From the NCBI GenBank assembly GCA_963169875.1, contig CAUJEL010000206.1:1-35641 (forward strand): DNA of 35,641 nt. Direction: 5' to 3'. The notes under the pieces were generated by a model that saw only the letters and a program-made list of their open reading frames with translations, was not told where the DNA came from and did not search any database. Shown one piece after another: positions 33,008-35,641 of the stretch (the stretch's first letter is position 1; each line of letters begins with the position of its first letter). Origin of the DNA: Candidatus Zhuqueibacterota bacterium. GTDB lineage: Bacteria; Zhuqueibacterota; Zhuqueibacteria; Residuimicrobiales; Residuimicrobiaceae. The position numbers were made by a program, and so were the translations under genes.

Positions 33008-33310
33008 ATGCCCATCAAGCCAAGCAGTAAAGAGGACGAATATTTTGCGCGTATGGAGTTCGAAAGGTTGCGTAAAATCGAGGAAGAAAAGCAAGCCCAC
33101 ATGAAAAGCACTGAAAAGCAGAGGCTGAAGGAATTGCATCACATGAAATGCCCGAAGTGCGGCATGCAGCTGATTGAGATTGAGTATAGAGGACTCAAAA
33201 TCGACGAGTGTTCGGAATGCCGCGGTGTTTGGTTCGATGCGGGAGAGCTGCAGCAGATCAGCAAGTTCGAAGCAGGCGCGTTGACCAGGATGTTTTCAAT
33301 TTTCAAGTAA
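33008..33310 (+). CDS. Small zinc-ribbon protein (zf-TFIIB-like)
   Basis: A 100-residue protein. A highly charged helical N-terminus (about 8-45, probably coiled coil) precedes a zinc ribbon formed by Cys48, Cys51, Cys68 and Cys71 (MKCPKCG ... DECSECRGVWFDAGEL). This is the pattern of the bacterial zf-TFIIB family, whose members have no well-defined function. GGAG lies before the start, and the stop is 33 bp from that of the convergent phosphatase gene. Confidence 0.88.
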   Translation: MPIKPSSKEDEYFARMEFERLRKIEEEKQAHMKSTEKQRLKELHHMKCPKCGMQLIEIEYRGLKIDECSECRGVWFDAGELQQISKFEAGALTRMFSIFK

Positions 33311-33343
33311 AAGCCGGAGTAGGGTAAATTTTTTTTTACGGTC

Positions 33344-35254
33344 TTAATTCATAATCTTGCACACAACCGCAGTGATGTCATCTTCCTGCATTCCTTTTCC
33401 TGAATACAACCTGACTTTTTCATAGAGACGATCTGCGATTTTTTGCGCGGATTGGTCTCTATGCTTTTTGATCTCCTTGAGGATGCGGTCAAAACCAAAT
33501 TGTTTTTTGTCGAGCGCCCGCGCCTCGGTGAGGCCGTCGGTTACAAACACGAGCACCGATTCCGGTTCCAGAGAAATCGGAGCGCTCTTTTCAAAGCGAT
33601 AATCGGCAATCCATCCCAGTGGAATGCCCGTGCTCGGAAGAGTTCCATATACCTCTCCAGAACCATTCAGCATGAAAGACGGGATATGACCGGCGTTGGC
33701 ATACTCCATGGACCGGCTTTGCGGGTCAATTCGTGCGAGCAAAAGGGTGACATACCGTTCCGTGTCCAAATCACGGCACAATTCTTTGTTCAGTGCATTG
33801 AGGAGGTCAGCGGGATCTTGATACATTTGCGCGAAGGAGCGAAGATAGGCGCGCGTGCTCGCCATGATCAAGGCGGCGCCGATGCCATGTCCAGCGACAT
33901 CCGCCACGGTTATGATGATAGAACCGTCGGGCGCTGTAAAAAAATCGAAATAATCGCCACTGGTGTGAACCATGGCGTGCGAAACTGCGGCAATGTCGAA
34001 TCCAGGCACCTGGATATGTTTTTTGTTGAGATGCAGTTGCACCTCATGGGCGATGCGCAGTTGAAACTCCTGCTCTTGCCGTTCCTTGAAATCGGTCATG
34101 TCTTTTGTCACAGCAACAAAATTGGTGATCGCGCCACTTTCATCCTTCATGGGCGTAATGGTCTGTTCAGCCCAATAGCACGAGCCATCTTTTTTCCTGT
34201 TGATGATGGATGCCCGGAAGGGCTGGCCGCTGAGGACTTTTTTCCACAGTTTATCATAGAAGGACTTGGGATGTTGGCCCGATTTCAGGACATTGGGCTT
34301 TTTGCCGATGATTTCATCACGGTGGTAGCCGGTGGTCTTTTCAAAAGCCGGATTGACATAAATAATCGTGCCTTTGGCATCGGTGATAATCACGGAATCG
34401 GCGGTCTGTTCCACGGCGTTGGAGAGTTTTCGCAGTTCCTGTTCAGCGCGTTTCCGGTCGCTGATGTCTTTGGTATGAACCAGCACCAGATCAGGGGGCA
34501 CAGGGACAAAGGTGACTTCAAGATCCTTAAATTCGCCGGTTGTGTATAGATTATAGCTCATCTCCATTTGCACAAGCTGCCCCTCTTCATGACAGCGGCA
34601 GACATCACGTACTATTTGCGGCCGATCTGCATACACATCCTGCAGCTTTTTCCCGACAAACGATTTAACCTTGTTCTGTGTGAATGCAAAGGCCGCCTGA
34701 TTGAAATCAATCAAATAAAAATCAGCTCCGATTTTTTTCCACACATAGGTCGGAATGGGGAAACCATCGAATTGGGCCTGCAGCCGTTCCTCACTTTGGC
34801 GCAGCTGGACCATGGCTCTTTTATTTTCACTGACATCTCGCAGGATGACGGTTCCACCACTGATCTCGCCCGCAGAATTGCGCAAGGGCGATGCTGAAAC
34901 GCTGATGAAAATGCCCTGGGGTTTTGCATCATTGCGAATAAAGATCAACTCGTCATGAATGACCTGGCCTTGCATGGCCCGGGCCAGAGGCAGGAGTTCG
35001 CCGGGATAGGGTGTTTTTTCGTCGGGGTAGAAACACCCATATATGGCGGTCCATTGCGGTGCAGTAACATCCATGGAGCCAATGCCCAGAATATCCTTGG
35101 CGGCCTGATTGAAAAAAATAAATTTTCCGGTCCTGTCGGCGATGATCACACCCTCGGCCAGACTGTTGATGATGCTTTCCAGTGTGTCCTGAGGATGGAA
35201 CTGCGCCATACGAGCAGCTGCATTGAGGCTAGGGTGATGATGACGGGCAGGCAT
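33344..35254 (-). CDS. PAS-containing SpoIIE/RsbU-type protein phosphatase
   Basis: A 636-residue soluble signalling protein. Three PAS domains lie at about 18-140, 153-265 and 278-395 (GVIIADRTGKFIFFNQAA, DFYLIDFNQAAFAF, SVIITDAKGTIIYVNPAF), without a histidine kinase. The C-terminal PP2C-like phosphatase (from about 418) has intact metal-binding motifs: SGDYFD (Asp434), DVAGHG (Asp452), TDG (Asp573) and DD (625-626). Such enzymes dephosphorylate STAS anti-anti-sigma factors, so the STAS protein at 8892-9230 is a possible substrate, although it is 24 kb away. The signal is unknown; the second PAS, with Cys in the CRCHEEG segment, could bind a ligand. TCCGGAG precedes the start. Confidence 0.93.
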   Translation of the reverse strand: MPARHHHPSLNAAARMAQFHPQDTLESIINSLAEGVIIADRTGKFIFFNQAAKDILGIGSMDVTAPQWTAIYGCFYPDEKTPYPGELLPLARAMQGQVIHDELIFIRNDAKPQGIFISVSASPLRNSAGEISGGTVILRDVSENKRAMVQLRQSEERLQAQFDGFPIPTYVWKKIGADFYLIDFNQAAFAFTQNKVKSFVGKKLQDVYADRPQIVRDVCRCHEEGQLVQMEMSYNLYTTGEFKDLEVTFVPVPPDLVLVHTKDISDRKRAEQELRKLSNAVEQTADSVIITDAKGTIIYVNPAFEKTTGYHRDEIIGKKPNVLKSGQHPKSFYDKLWKKVLSGQPFRASIINRKKDGSCYWAEQTITPMKDESGAITNFVAVTKDMTDFKERQEQEFQLRIAHEVQLHLNKKHIQVPGFDIAAVSHAMVHTSGDYFDFFTAPDGSIIITVADVAGHGIGAALIMASTRAYLRSFAQMYQDPADLLNALNKELCRDLDTERYVTLLLARIDPQSRSMEYANAGHIPSFMLNGSGEVYGTLPSTGIPLGWIADYRFEKSAPISLEPESVLVFVTDGLTEARALDKKQFGFDRILKEIKKHRDQSAQKIADRLYEKVRLYSGKGMQEDDITAVVCKIMN

Positions 35255-35641
35255 GTGGTACTCCGGAAACTAAAATATAAAAAAAAGATATATATAATTT
35301 TCGCAAACACGAACTATACAAATAATACATTGAAAAGGGTTGAGATATTCCGGTTTTCGGGGTTGTGCAGGGAATCCGGACATACTTTGCGTGGGAGGGA
35401 GCAACTCCCCCGGGATGAAATAGGCAGGGCGGCAAAGTGCTTATTGCATTTTTCTGTGGCGAATTAGGACTGCATTGACAAGTCAAAAACCTTCCAGCCC
35501 GCAAAAAAGGAAAACAGGGCGAGTAACTTTTGCTGCGGGGCGTTGATGGCATGTATCCGTTGTGATAAAACGGTCGATGTTTCAATATTACGAGCAGCAG
35601 ACTCCATCGCAATAAAAAAAGCCTCCAGAAAGGAGGCTTTT
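35255..35641. other. Intergenic region upstream of the phosphatase gene
   Basis: About 390 bp with no well-supported gene. An AT-rich stretch (35275-35335), including TATATATAT, probably carries the minus-strand promoter of the phosphatase gene. A 47-codon minus-strand frame at 35464-35607 is open but has neither a well-placed ribosome-binding site nor recognisable features. The right end holds a hairpin terminator. Confidence 0.5.
35614..35641. terminator. Bidirectional hairpin terminator at the window edge
   Basis: GCCTCC (35621-35626), a 5-nt loop and GGAGGC (35632-35637) are flanked by A-run and T-run, so it can act on both strands. It probably ends a gene lying beyond the right edge. 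Confidence 0.8.

Noticed and set aside
35464..35607. A 47-codon minus-strand ORF
   Set aside because: The only purine-rich sequence upstream is part of the terminator stem, 14 nt away, and the product has no recognisable features.
35229..35612. A 127-codon minus-strand frame upstream of the phosphatase gene
   Set aside because: Pro/Ser/Cys-rich translation without domain features, crossing the likely promoter region.

Overview
The window looks like a chromosomal piece of a Gram-negative bacterium of the FCB superphylum, most likely an uncultured lineage near Calditrichota/KSB1 or Ignavibacteria. The evidence is an OmpA-family protein with thrombospondin type 3 repeats, signal peptides, a TolC/MacAB-type tripartite efflux system, and a secreted protein ending in a type IX secretion (T9SS) type A sorting domain with the NPFNP motif. 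This placement is inferred from gene content only; there is no rRNA or tRNA gene in the window.

Layout. 1-978: C-terminal part of an OmpA-like envelope protein, closed by a terminator. 1077-1928: GH16 glycosidase lipoprotein, converging on mnmA. 1934-5857 (minus): secreted S9 peptidase followed by mnmA. 5858-6382: non-coding, with a dispersed-repeat-like motif, a long inverted repeat and a sigma-54 type promoter. 6383-7147: unknown protein. 7148-17352 (minus): polyprenyl synthetase, then (read from the right) a long run cca - Yip1 - tolC-like - HlyD/MacA-like - ABC ATPase - two MacB-type permeases - STAS - pentapeptide protein, ending at a strong terminator. 17353-18286: a long gap holding a possible small membrane ORF, a GC-rich hairpin-dense element and a second sigma-54 type promoter. 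18287-23779/23797: two secreted proteins, the first a 1512-residue modular protein, the second carrying a T9SS sorting tail cut by an in-frame TAG. 23798-23957: possible structured RNA with terminator. 24086-25888: PpiD/SurA-type foldase. 26016-32310: complete SUF iron-sulfur cluster operon (rrf2, sufB, sufC, sufD, sufT-like, Rieske ferredoxin, sufS, sufU). 32320-33310: a lipoprotein and a small zinc-ribbon protein. 33344-35254 (minus): PAS-PAS-PAS-SpoIIE phosphatase. The right edge has a bidirectional hairpin terminator.

How it fits together. Much of the window concerns the cell envelope: outer-membrane anchoring, secreted hydrolases, tripartite efflux, periplasmic folding and a T9SS cargo. 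The SUF operon is a self-contained assembly line: SufS with SufU supplies sulfur, SufBCD is the scaffold, SufT probably helps maturation, and an Rrf2/IscR-type regulator with three Cys sits first behind a perfect GACTAAATTAGTC palindrome. A STAS protein at the end of the efflux operon and a SpoIIE-type phosphatase at the right end are the classic two parts of a partner-switching pathway, though no kinase is present here.

The items most worth following are the sense-to-TAG change in the sorting signal, the two sigma-54 promoter matches (one with a distant inverted repeat), the three-fold repeat of a two-domain unit in the 1512-residue protein, the possible structured RNA at 23798-23957, and the GC-rich element next to cca. 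No clearly new defence or mobile system was found.
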